A DNA stretch of 8,483 nt from Pseudomonadota bacterium (GTDB taxonomy: Bacteria > Pseudomonadota > Alphaproteobacteria > Caulobacterales > Caulobacteraceae). A model generated the notes under the pieces. That model was not told the origin of the DNA. It saw only the letters and a list, made by a program, of their open reading frames with translations, and did no database searches. Below are positions 1-6,048 of the stretch, piece by piece (within the stretch, counting starts at the first letter, position 1; each line of letters opens with the position of its first letter). Both the position numbers and the translations under genes were made by a program. The DNA is taken from contig JAEZCL010000074.1 in assembly GCA_023433585.1 (NCBI GenBank), forward strand, positions 1-8,483, given 5' to 3'.

Positions 1-288
1 GGGGGCCGCCCCGGCGGCCTCGGGCTCGGCCTCGGCGTTCCCCGCCCCCTCCACCTCGAATTCCGCCAGCGGCCCGCGCACCGCCAGCATCTGGCCGGGC
101 TCGCCGTGCAGGGCCGTGACCTTGCCGGAAACCGGCGCGGTGATCTCCACCGTGGCCTTGTCGGTCATGACCTCGGCGACGATCTGATCCTCCTCGACCC
201 GATCACCGACCTTGACCTGCCAGGCCACCAGTTCGGCCTCGGCGGTGCCTTCGCCCACGTCGGGCAGCTTGAAGACGAAACGTCCCAT
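1..288 (-). CDS. bkdB: Branched-chain 2-oxoacid dehydrogenase E2 (dihydrolipoamide acyltransferase), N-terminal part, cut by window edge
   Basis: Only the first 96 codons lie in the window. They encode a complete biotinyl/lipoyl domain, beginning MGRFVFKLPDVGEGTAEAEL, with the lipoylation motif MTDKATVEI around Lys44. After residue 80 begins an Ala/Glu/Pro-rich stretch typical of the flexible linker between lipoyl and subunit-binding domains. In the family, the lipoyl arm carries acyl groups from E1 to the E2 active site and electrons to E3, all in the cytoplasm. The ATG at 288 is chosen because GGGAGG (302..297) lies 8 nt upstream and the domain starts immediately. An ATG at 293 is in another frame. 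The gene begins 1 nt after the E1 beta stop, so it belongs to the bkd operon. The lipoyl domain alone cannot separate BCKDH E2 from pyruvate or 2-oxoglutarate E2; the BCKDH call comes from the adjacent E1 genes. The catalytic domain lies outside the window. Confidence 0.9.
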   Translation of the reverse strand, partial: MGRFVFKLPDVGEGTAEAELVAWQVKVGDRVEEDQIVAEVMTDKATVEITAPVSGKVTALHGEPGQMLAVRGPLAEFEVEGAGNAEAEPEAAGAAP

Positions 289-289
289 C

Positions 290-1414
290 TCATCGACCTC
301 CCGACATGACGGCCTTCAGGGCCTCGGCCACCCGCTCGGGGCCGGGGAAATACTCCCACTCGAAAGCGTGGGGATAGGGCGTGTCCCAGCCGGTCACCCG
401 CGTGATCGGCGCCTCCAGGTGATGGAAACAGCGCTCCTGCACCAGGGCCGACAGCTCGGCGCCGAAACCGCTGGTGCGCGGCGCTTCGTGCACGATGACG
501 CAGCGGCCGGTCTTCTTCACCGAGGCTTCGATGGTCTCGATGTCCAGCGGGACCAGGGTGCGCAGGTCGATCACCTCGGCGTCCACGCCCGCGTGCTCGG
601 CTCCGGCCAGGCTGACCCACACCATGGTCCCGTAGGCCAGCACCGTGACGTCGCCGCCTTCGCGCATCACCCGCGCCTTGCCGATGGGTTCCACATATTT
701 GCCGGTGGGGACCTGAGCCAGGGCCTGCGCCTTCCACGGCGACACCGGCTTCTCGTGCCAGCCGTCGAAGGGACCGTTGTAGAGCCGCTTGGGCTCAAAG
801 AAGATCACCGGATCGTCGTCCTCGACGGCCGCGATCATCAGGCCTTTGGCGTCGTACGGGTTGGACGGGATGACCACCTTCACACCGGCGATGTGGGTGA
901 ACAGGCTTTCCGGGCTCTGACTGTGGGTCTGGCCGCCGAAGATGCCGCCGCCGTAAGGGCTGCGGATCACCATGGGGGCGGTGAACATGCCCGCTGAACG
1001 GTATCTCAGCTTAGCCGCCTCGGACACGATCTGGTCATAGGCCGGATAGATGTAGTCGGCGAACTGGATCTCCACCACCGGACGCAGGCCCGCCGTGGCC
1101 ATGCCGATGGCCGCCCCGACAATGCCGGTCTCGGAGATCGGGGCGTCAAAACTGCGGGTCAGGCCGTGCTTTTGCTGCAGCTTGTCGGTGACGCGGAAGA
1201 CGCCGCCGAAATAACCCGCGTCCTCGCCGAACGACAACACGTCCGGGTCCTCGGCCATCTTCACGTCCAGGGCCGAGTTCAGGGCCTGGATCATGTTCAT
1301 GGGCGCCACGGCCGGAGCGGCGGGGGCCTCGGACTTCGGCGCGTCCTTCTGGTCGACCATGTCCGGCTCGACGCCGTCGGCACGATCCGCCTCGGTGAAG
1401 GTTGTATTGCTCAT
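290..1414 (-). CDS. bkdA2: Branched-chain 2-oxoacid dehydrogenase E1 beta subunit
   Basis: A 374-residue protein that pairs with E1 alpha to form the thiamine-diphosphate-dependent decarboxylase of the BCKDH complex. Visible family motifs are FGEDAGYFGGVFRVT (62-76), ETGIVG (95-100), SPYGGGIFGGQTHSQSPE (152-169, with the conserved His of HSQSPE), VIPSNPYDAKGL (181-192), DLRTLVPLD (283-291) and HEAPRTSGFGAE (309-320). These cover the pyrimidine-binding domain and the transketolase C-terminal domain. The first 38 residues are an acidic, Ala/Pro-rich extension before the usual family start at MNMIQALNSALD; they do not resemble a lipoyl domain. The start is taken as the ATG at 1414, two nt after the E1 alpha stop and preceded by a G-rich stretch AGGTGGGGGT. 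A GTG at 1420, overlapping that stop, is the alternative and adds two residues. The ATG at 1300 would remove the extension but has no Shine-Dalgarno sequence. The gene ends 1 nt before bkdB, suggesting translational coupling. Confidence 0.95.
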   Translation of the reverse strand: MSNTTFTEADRADGVEPDMVDQKDAPKSEAPAAPAVAPMNMIQALNSALDVKMAEDPDVLSFGEDAGYFGGVFRVTDKLQQKHGLTRSFDAPISETGIVGAAIGMATAGLRPVVEIQFADYIYPAYDQIVSEAAKLRYRSAGMFTAPMVIRSPYGGGIFGGQTHSQSPESLFTHIAGVKVVIPSNPYDAKGLMIAAVEDDDPVIFFEPKRLYNGPFDGWHEKPVSPWKAQALAQVPTGKYVEPIGKARVMREGGDVTVLAYGTMVWVSLAGAEHAGVDAEVIDLRTLVPLDIETIEASVKKTGRCVIVHEAPRTSGFGAELSALVQERCFHHLEAPITRVTGWDTPYPHAFEWEYFPGPERVAEALKAVMSGGR

Positions 1415-1416
1415 CG

Positions 1417-2670
1417 TCACACCCCCACCTCGCGCCGCTGTTCGATCAGCCGCCAGTCCTCGGTGGCGAAAACGTCCTCGAACATGGTCTTCACGCTGGG
1501 CCGGGACTGGCCCAGCGTGCCGACAGCCTCGGCCTCACGCCCCGCCGCGCGGACCTTTTCGACCGCATCCGTCTCGGCGGCGGCGTGGCGCTCATCATCC
1601 CATTCACCCAGACCGATCAGGTGCTGCTTCAGCCGCGCCACGGGATCGCCCAGCGGCCATTTCTCGTGCTCGTCGCCGGGCCGGTAGCGGCTCGGGTCGT
1701 CCGAGGTGGAGTGCGGGGCGCCGCGATAGGTGAACATCTCGATCACCGTGGCGCCCAGATTGGCCCGCGCCCGCTCCTCGGCCCACTGGGTCGCCGCCCA
1801 CACCGCCAGGAAGTCGTTGCCGTCCACCCGCAGCGCCGGCAGGCCGTAGCCGACAGCCTTGGAGGCGAAGGTGGTCTCCAGCCCTCCGGCGATGCCCTGA
1901 AAGGACGAAATGGCCCACTGGTTGTTGACGATGTTCAGGATCACCGGGGCCCGGTAAACCGCCGCGAAGGTCAGGGCCGAATGGAAGTCGCTCTCGGCGG
2001 TGGAGCCGTCGCCGATCCAGGTGACGGCGATGTTGCTCTCGCCACGATAGGCGCTGGCCATGGCCCAGCCCACCGCCTGGGGATACTGGGTGCCCAGGTT
2101 CCCCGAGATGGTGAAGAAGCCATAGTCCTTCGACGAATACATGATCGGCAGCTGGCGCCCTTTGATCGGGTCCGAGGCGTTCGAATAGATCTGGTTCATC
2201 ATATCGACCAGCGGATAGCCCCGCGCGATCAGCAGGCCCTGCTGGCGATAGGTGGGAAAGCCCATGTCGGTGCGCGGCAACAGCATCCCCTGGGCGACCG
2301 CGATGGCCTCCTCGCCGGTGCACTTCATGTAGAAGCTGGTCTTGCCCTGCCGGTGGGCGCGGTGCATCCGGTCATCGAAGGCCCGGGTCAGGATCATGGC
2401 CTTCAGGCCGTTCCTCAGGGTTTCGGCGTCCAGCTTGGGATCCCACGGCCCCACCGCCTCGCCCGCATCGTTCAGCACCCGGATCAGGCGGAACGCATGG
2501 TCCCGCATGTCCGCCGGCTGGATGGCGACGTCGGGGCGGTCCACCGCGCCCGGTTCGTCCAGTTTCAGGTGGCTGAAATCGGGTTTGTCGCCGGGCCGGC
2601 CCGAGGGTTCGGGAATCCTCAGCGACAAGGCCCGGGCGTTCGGCCGTTTGGCCGGGGGCGTCTTGCTCAT
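1417..2670 (-). CDS. bkdA1: Branched-chain 2-oxoacid dehydrogenase E1 alpha subunit
   Basis: A 417-residue protein, full length for the family. It binds thiamine diphosphate and decarboxylates 2-oxoisovalerate, 2-oxoisocaproate and 2-oxo-3-methylvalerate, passing the acyl group to the E2 lipoyl arm. The ThDP/Mg motif runs from GDGSTAESD (220-228) to NN (249-250). Residues 315-330 contain YRGAPHSTSDDPSRYR, which matches the loop that holds the regulatory serines in animal BCKDH E1 alpha. This favours BCKDH over pyruvate dehydrogenase. About 75 N-terminal residues precede the catalytic core, as in other bacterial BkdA1 proteins. The ATG at 2670 is fixed as the first possible start by an in-frame TGA 12 nt upstream; the Shine-Dalgarno match there is weak. 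It is the first gene of the operon with bkdA2 and bkdB and is divergent from an Lrp-type regulator, which suggests regulation by that neighbour. E3 (lpd) is not in the window. Phosphorylation of the loop in this organism is not implied. Confidence 0.96.
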   Translation of the reverse strand: MSKTPPAKRPNARALSLRIPEPSGRPGDKPDFSHLKLDEPGAVDRPDVAIQPADMRDHAFRLIRVLNDAGEAVGPWDPKLDAETLRNGLKAMILTRAFDDRMHRAHRQGKTSFYMKCTGEEAIAVAQGMLLPRTDMGFPTYRQQGLLIARGYPLVDMMNQIYSNASDPIKGRQLPIMYSSKDYGFFTISGNLGTQYPQAVGWAMASAYRGESNIAVTWIGDGSTAESDFHSALTFAAVYRAPVILNIVNNQWAISSFQGIAGGLETTFASKAVGYGLPALRVDGNDFLAVWAATQWAEERARANLGATVIEMFTYRGAPHSTSDDPSRYRPGDEHEKWPLGDPVARLKQHLIGLGEWDDERHAAAETDAVEKVRAAGREAEAVGTLGQSRPSVKTMFEDVFATEDWRLIEQRREVGV

Positions 2671-2725
2671 GCGTCCGTCTCAGCTTTCTGGGGCCGTTGG
2701 CGGCGGGTGTTTCCTCTGGTGTCAA

Positions 2726-2750
2726 CGCATAGCACGGGGCTTGGCTTCAC
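2726..2750 (-). promoter_or_regulatory. Candidate promoter of the bkd operon
   Basis: On the minus strand GTGAAGC (2750..2744) and GCTATGCG (2733..2726) are separated by 10 nt. This partly resembles the Caulobacter housekeeping pattern TTGACGS - 10 to 14 nt - GCTANAWC: five of seven positions in the -35, but little beyond GCTA in the -10. Transcription would start near 2719, about 50 nt before bkdA1. This is a weak by-eye match in a short divergent region that must contain some bkd promoter. Confidence 0.25.
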
Positions 2751-2755
2751 GCCCG

Positions 2756-2789
2756 CCCAATTTTGCCCTTGCATCCGTGCAAATTGGGG
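2756..2789. promoter_or_regulatory. Overlapping inverted repeats, candidate Lrp/AsnC-family operator
   Basis: Two dyads share their right arm. The outer one pairs CCCAATTTTGC (2756-2766) with GCAAATTGGG (2779-2788), perfect apart from one extra T. The inner one is TTGCA-TCCG-TGCAA (2769-2782), with perfect 5-bp arms. A further TTGC occurs at 2797-2800. The elements lie between the divergent bkd operon and the regulator gene, and the inner dyad overlaps the candidate -35 of the regulator. Lrp-family proteins commonly bind several phased, imperfect dyads, so autoregulation and control of bkd is a natural inference. No binding data are implied. Confidence 0.5.
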
Positions 2790-2797
2790 TAGATTAT
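2769..2797 (+). promoter_or_regulatory. Candidate promoter of the Lrp-type regulator, possibly giving a leaderless message
   Basis: TTGCAT (2769-2774) and GATTAT (2792-2797) are spaced by 17 nt and match the sigma-70 hexamers at 3/6 and 4/6 positions. A start about 7 nt downstream would fall at 2803-2806, right at the ATG. This would explain why that ATG has no well-placed Shine-Dalgarno sequence. Leaderless messages are common in Caulobacter. The match is weak. Confidence 0.28.
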
Positions 2798-2805
2798 TGC
2801 TCGAT

Positions 2806-3312
2806 ATGGCAAATCGGAGAAACCATTTGGCCGACGAACTGGATCCCATCGACGCGCGCATCCTCGACATCCTGCAACAGGACGCGGGCCTGCCGGTGGC
2901 CGAGGTGGCCGAACGCGTGGGCCTGTCGGCCTCGCCCTGCTGGCGCCGGATCAAGAGATTGGAGGATAGCGGCCTCATCCGCAAGCGGGTTACGCTGTTG
3001 GACGCCGACCTGCTGGGCCTGAACTTCGAAGTCTACGCGATCGTGAAGCTCAGCCTGCCGTCGCGCGAGAACCTCAAGGTCTTCGAGGACGCGGTGGGCG
3101 GCTGGCCCGAAGTGATCCAGTGCGCCACCATCACCGGCCGCGAGGACTATGTGCTGCGCATCATCACCAGCGACATGCACGCCTTCGACCTGTTCCTGCG
3201 CGAAAAGCTGCTGACCCTCGGCATCGTCTCGGATTGCGAGAGCCACATCGTCACGCGCGGCGTCAAGAACGTCACCGCCCTGCCGCTGGCCCTGGTGACG
3301 CCGCACGTCTAG
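2806..3312 (+). CDS. Lrp/AsnC-family transcriptional regulator, probable regulator of the adjacent bkd operon
   Basis: A 168-residue protein of usual family length. It opens with the Lrp-type N-terminus LDPIDARILDILQQDAG (12-28), followed by the helix-turn-helix VAEVAERVGLSASPCWRRIK (31-50). The C-terminal RAM ligand-binding/oligomerisation domain follows, with FEVYAIVKLSL (74-84), ITGREDYVLRI (109-119) and a final strand SHIVTRGVKN (146-155). Such proteins bind DNA as dimers or octamers, and many respond to amino acids. An Lrp-type protein, BkdR, activates the bkd operon of Pseudomonas putida. The divergent position next to bkdA1 suggests a similar role here, by inference. The ATG at 2806 is the most natural start. 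A TTG at 2797, six nt after GGGGT, would add three residues (LLD). The reading frame stays open far upstream, antisense to bkdA1, but that part has no regulator-like sequence. The exact ligand and the sign of regulation cannot be told. Confidence 0.92.
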   Translation: MANRRNHLADELDPIDARILDILQQDAGLPVAEVAERVGLSASPCWRRIKRLEDSGLIRKRVTLLDADLLGLNFEVYAIVKLSLPSRENLKVFEDAVGGWPEVIQCATITGREDYVLRIITSDMHAFDLFLREKLLTLGIVSDCESHIVTRGVKNVTALPLALVTPHV

Positions 3313-3345
3313 TCTGCCGGCAGGATCGCCAGAGAGGATGCCCCC

Positions 3346-4260
3346 ATGATCGAGATGGTCATCAATGCGCGCCCGAAGGACCTGGGCGGATTCGAGGTGG
3401 GGCGCATCCTGCCGTTTCACGCCCGGCGCATGGTGGGGCCCTTCGTCTTTTTGGACCAGATGGGTCCGGCCGAGTTCGCGCCCGGCGCCGATTCCGTCAA
3501 TGTGCGCCCGCACCCCCACATCGGCCTGTCGACCCTGACCTATCTGTTCGAGGGCGAGATCATGCACCGGGACAATCTGGGCTACACCCAGCCGATCCGG
3601 CCCGGGGAGGTCAACTGGATGACTGCGGGCAAGGGCATCGTCCATTCCGAGCGCACCGATCCCCTGAAGAAGAGCCAGGGCGGCGCCATGCACGGGATGC
3701 AGGCGTGGGTGGCCCTGCCGGACGAGGCTGAGGAGACGGACCCGGCCTTCTTCCATCATGATGAGGACGGTCAGCCCGCCTATGAGAACGGCGGCCTGTT
3801 CGCCCGGCTGGTGGCGGGGTCGGCCTATGGCGCCTCGGCGGCCGTGAAGACGTCATCGCCCCTGTTCTTCGTCCACTGGGAGATGGAGCCCGGCGTCCGC
3901 TCGGCCCCGCCGCCCGGCAAGGGCGCCGGCGGCATGAGCGAGCGGGCGGTCTTCGTGGCCGCCGGCGCCGTCGAGATCGGCGATCAGGTGCTGAAGGCGG
4001 GCCAGATGGCGGTGCTGGAGCCCCATGCGGAGCCCACGATCAGGGCGCTGGAGAAATCCACCGTCATGCTGCTGGGCGGCGAACCGGTGGGGCCGCGCCT
4101 CATCTGGTGGAATTTCGTCTCCTCCCGCCAGGAGCGCATCGACCAGGCCAAGGCCGACTGGAAGGCCGGACGCATGACACTGCCCCATGATGACCACCTG
4201 GAGTTCATTCCCCTGCCCGAGACGCCGCCGTCGAAACCGGAGCCGGCGCATCCGGTCTGA
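3346..4260 (+). CDS. Pirin family protein (bicupin)
   Basis: A 304-residue pirin. The N-terminal cupin contains FHARRMVGPFVFLDQMGP (24-41) and RPHPHIGLSTLTYLFEGE (54-71), then WMTAGKGIVHSE (91-102). His56, His58, His100 and Glu102 match the four metal ligands of characterised pirins, so an iron-type metal site should be intact. The second cupin and C-terminal region include APPPGKGAGG (about 187-196) and GGEPVGPRLIWWNFVSS (244-260), a typical pirin C-terminal stretch. Known activities in the family include quercetin 2,3-dioxygenase and redox- or partner-dependent regulatory roles, so the function cannot be fixed from sequence. The ATG at 3346 is preceded by AGAGAGGA (3331-3338) with 7 nt spacing. 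The gene starts 33 nt after the Lrp-type regulator with no terminator between, so the two are probably co-transcribed. It converges with parB. No signal peptide is evident, so a cytoplasmic location is expected. Confidence 0.94.
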   Translation: MIEMVINARPKDLGGFEVGRILPFHARRMVGPFVFLDQMGPAEFAPGADSVNVRPHPHIGLSTLTYLFEGEIMHRDNLGYTQPIRPGEVNWMTAGKGIVHSERTDPLKKSQGGAMHGMQAWVALPDEAEETDPAFFHHDEDGQPAYENGGLFARLVAGSAYGASAAVKTSSPLFFVHWEMEPGVRSAPPPGKGAGGMSERAVFVAAGAVEIGDQVLKAGQMAVLEPHAEPTIRALEKSTVMLLGGEPVGPRLIWWNFVSSRQERIDQAKADWKAGRMTLPHDDHLEFIPLPETPPSKPEPAHPV

Positions 4261-4280
4261 CGGAGCTTAAGTTTTCCGTC
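4259..4280. terminator. Small hairpin overlapping the pirin stop codon, possible weak terminator
   Basis: GACGGA (4259-4264) and TCCGTC (4275-4280) form a perfect 6-bp stem around a 10-nt loop. The left arm includes the last two bases of the pirin TGA. There is no T-run after the stem on either strand, so it is not a canonical intrinsic terminator. No better hairpin was seen in the 69-bp convergent gap 4261-4329. It may be chance. Confidence 0.22.
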
Positions 4281-4329
4281 GCATGGGCCGGCCTGGCGGT
4301 TATGGAGATCGATCACCGACCGGGCGGAA

Positions 4330-5208
4330 TCAGGCCCGCGTCAGGCGGCGGCACAGGTCGTCCAACTGTTCCAGGGCGCCGTATTGGATGACCAGTTCGC
4401 CCTTGCCGCCCTTGTGACGGACCTCGACCGTGAGCCCCAGGGCCTCGCCCAGATCCTGTTCCAGGGCCACGGTGTCGGGCGAACGGTCCAGGGCGGGCCT
4501 GGCCTTGCCGGGCCGGGGGACCTCGACGGACCGCCGGGCCAGGGCCTCGGCCTGGCGCACAGACAGGCCGCTTTTGATGACGGTTGCGGCCAGATCTTCG
4601 GGATTGGAAGCAGTGATCAGGGCGCGGGCGTGGCCGGCGCTGAGCCGGCCGGCGATGACGTGATCCAGCACCGGATCCGGCAGGGCCAGCAGACGCAGGG
4701 TGTTGGCCACATGGCTGCGGCTCTTGCCCACCACTCCCGCCACGGCGTCCTGGGTGCGGTCGAAACGCTCCATCAGGGTGCGGTAGGCGCGCGCCTCCTC
4801 GACCGGGTTCAGGTCCTCTCGCTGAACGTTCTCGACGATGGCGATTTCCAGCACCTGACCGTCGTCCAGGTCGCGCACCAGCACCGGCACGGTCCTGAGG
4901 CCGGCCTTCTGGGACGCGCGCCAGCGGCGCTCGCCGGCGATGATCTGCCAGCCGTCGCCGTCCGGGGCGGGACGCACCAGAAGCGGCTGCAGCACGCCCT
5001 TGTCGCGGATGGAGGCGGAGAGTTCGGCGATCTCCTCATCCGAGAAATGGGTGCGGGGCTGGTCTGGATTGCGGTGCAACTGTTCGATGGGGGCCTCGCG
5101 CACGCCCCCTCGGCCAGGCGCGCCGCCGTCCAGCGCCGCCGTCTCAGCGGCGGCTTCTCCGATCAGGGCTGAGAGGCCTCGGCCCAATCCTCTTTGACGT
5201 TCAGACAA
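4330..5208 (-). CDS. parB: Chromosome-partitioning protein ParB
   Basis: A 292-residue ParB of usual length. It binds parS, loads and slides on DNA as a CTP-dependent clamp, and is pulled by ParA to segregate the origin region. The N-terminus has RGLGRGLSALIGE (6-18), the ParA-stimulating tail. The N-terminal domain has the CTP-binding box GERRWRASQKAG (92-103) and ENVQREDLNPVEEA (126-139). The parS-binding helix-turn-helix follows (about 152-175, including GKSRSHVANTLRLLALPDPV), then LSAGHARALI (189-198). A Pro/Ala linker (about 229-245) leads to the dimerisation domain ending LEQLDDLCRRLTRA. The start is TTG at 5208. An in-frame TAG lies 21 nt upstream with no ATG or GTG between, and later starts would delete the RGLGRGL tail. 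Only a partial Shine-Dalgarno (GGAA, 5220..5217) precedes it, 8 nt away. It lies 24 nt after parA, so a parAB operon is expected. The sequence resembles Caulobacter ParB as I remember it. Confidence 0.97.
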   Translation of the reverse strand: MSERQRGLGRGLSALIGEAAAETAALDGGAPGRGGVREAPIEQLHRNPDQPRTHFSDEEIAELSASIRDKGVLQPLLVRPAPDGDGWQIIAGERRWRASQKAGLRTVPVLVRDLDDGQVLEIAIVENVQREDLNPVEEARAYRTLMERFDRTQDAVAGVVGKSRSHVANTLRLLALPDPVLDHVIAGRLSAGHARALITASNPEDLAATVIKSGLSVRQAEALARRSVEVPRPGKARPALDRSPDTVALEQDLGEALGLTVEVRHKGGKGELVIQYGALEQLDDLCRRLTRA

Positions 5209-5232
5209 CTCGTTGATTCCACAATACTAATG

Positions 5233-6048
5233 TCAGGCAGCCAAGGCGCTGCGGCGGGAGCGTTCGCGCGCCACCACCTCGCGCGCCAGCCGCAGATAAG
5301 CCTGGCTGCCGGCGCATTTCAGATCATAGATCAGGGCCGGCTTGCCGAAGGACGGCGCCTCGGACACCCGCACGTTGCGCGGGATCACCGCATCATAGAC
5401 CTTGTCGCCGAAATGGGCGCGCACATCGGCCTCCACCTGGCCGGACAGGCTGTTGCGGCGATCGTACATGGTCAGCACCAGGCCCTGGATTTCTAGAGCC
5501 GGATTAAGGCTTTGACGCACCATCTCAACGGTCTTCATGAGCTGGGTCAGGCCTTCCAGGGCGAAGAATTCGCACTGCAGCGGCACCAGCACGGCGTCGG
5601 CCGCGCTCATGGCGTTGAGGGTCAGCAGGTTCAGCGACGGCGGACAGTCGATCAGCACATAGTCATACCGGGTATGGCCGCCCTCCCCCTGGCGGCGCAG
5701 GGCGTCGCGCAGGCGATAGGCGCGCCGCTCGGCCTGGCTGAGTTCGATCTCCACGCCGGACATGTCCGGGTCCGAAGGCACGATCTCCAGGCCGGGCACA
5801 GCCGTCTTGACCGCAGCCTCATCGATGGGACGCCGGTCCACCACCACGTCATAGATGGTGATGCGGCGCGCCTCGCGCCCCACGCCCAGCCCAGTGGAGG
5901 CGTTGCCCTGGGGATCCATGTCCACGATCAGCACGCGCTGGCCGATGGCGGCCAGGGCGGTGCCCAGGTTTATGGCGGTGGTGGTCTTGCCCACCCCGCC
6001 CTTCTGGTTGGATACGGCCAGCACGCGGGTCTGGTGACGATCAGGCAC
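5233..6048 (-). CDS. parA: Chromosome-partitioning ATPase ParA (Soj/MinD family)
   Basis: A 271-residue ParA ATPase. ATP-bound dimers coat the nucleoid, and ParB-parS complexes trigger hydrolysis, which moves the origin. The deviant Walker A box KGGVGKTT spans residues 16-23, with both Lys16 and Lys21 present. VDMDPQGN (42-49) and YVLIDCPPSLNLLTLNAM hold the Walker A' and Walker B motifs, and VIPRNVRVSEAPSFGKP is the conserved C-terminal segment. The start is GTG at 6048. It gives the usual ParA length and N-terminus, and GGGGA (6060..6056) lies 7 nt upstream. The ATG at 6075 would add nine residues, but its purine stretch sits too close. The GTG start overlaps the end of rsmG by 8 nt, so translation is probably coupled to rsmG. 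It is followed by parB after 24 nt. The reading frame is open still further upstream inside rsmG, but that part is not ParA-like. Confidence 0.96.
   Translation of the reverse strand: MPDRHQTRVLAVSNQKGGVGKTTTAINLGTALAAIGQRVLIVDMDPQGNASTGLGVGREARRITIYDVVVDRRPIDEAAVKTAVPGLEIVPSDPDMSGVEIELSQAERRAYRLRDALRRQGEGGHTRYDYVLIDCPPSLNLLTLNAMSAADAVLVPLQCEFFALEGLTQLMKTVEMVRQSLNPALEIQGLVLTMYDRRNSLSGQVEADVRAHFGDKVYDAVIPRNVRVSEAPSFGKPALIYDLKCAGSQAYLRLAREVVARERSRRSALAA

Noticed and set aside
212..997. Long plus-strand open frame opposite E1 beta and E2
   Set aside because: It shows no recognisable domain, spans two genuine minus-strand genes and has the composition of a shadow frame.
1402..2805. The regulator's reading frame stays open for about 468 codons upstream, antisense through bkdA1
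   Set aside because: The opposite strand is a clear full-length E1 alpha with all family motifs. The upstream translation is Arg/Gly/His-rich with no regulator-like sequence. Stop codons are rare in GC-rich antisense frames.
3314..3323. Perfect 10-bp palindrome CTGCCGGCAG just after the regulator stop codon
   Set aside because: It has no loop for a stable hairpin and no T-run, so it is not a terminator. Short GC palindromes are expected in GC-rich DNA.
3414..3421. Second parS-like sequence GTTTCACG in pirin
   Set aside because: Only one half of the palindrome is present; the following bases (CCCGGC) do not match the other half.
4286..4318. Palindromes GGCCGGCC and GATCGATC in the pirin-parB gap
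   Set aside because: They are short self-complementary words without a loop or flanking structure, and do not form a terminator.
4384..5172. Long plus-strand open frame opposite parB
   Set aside because: It mirrors ParB codon structure, has no plausible domain and no ribosome binding site of note.
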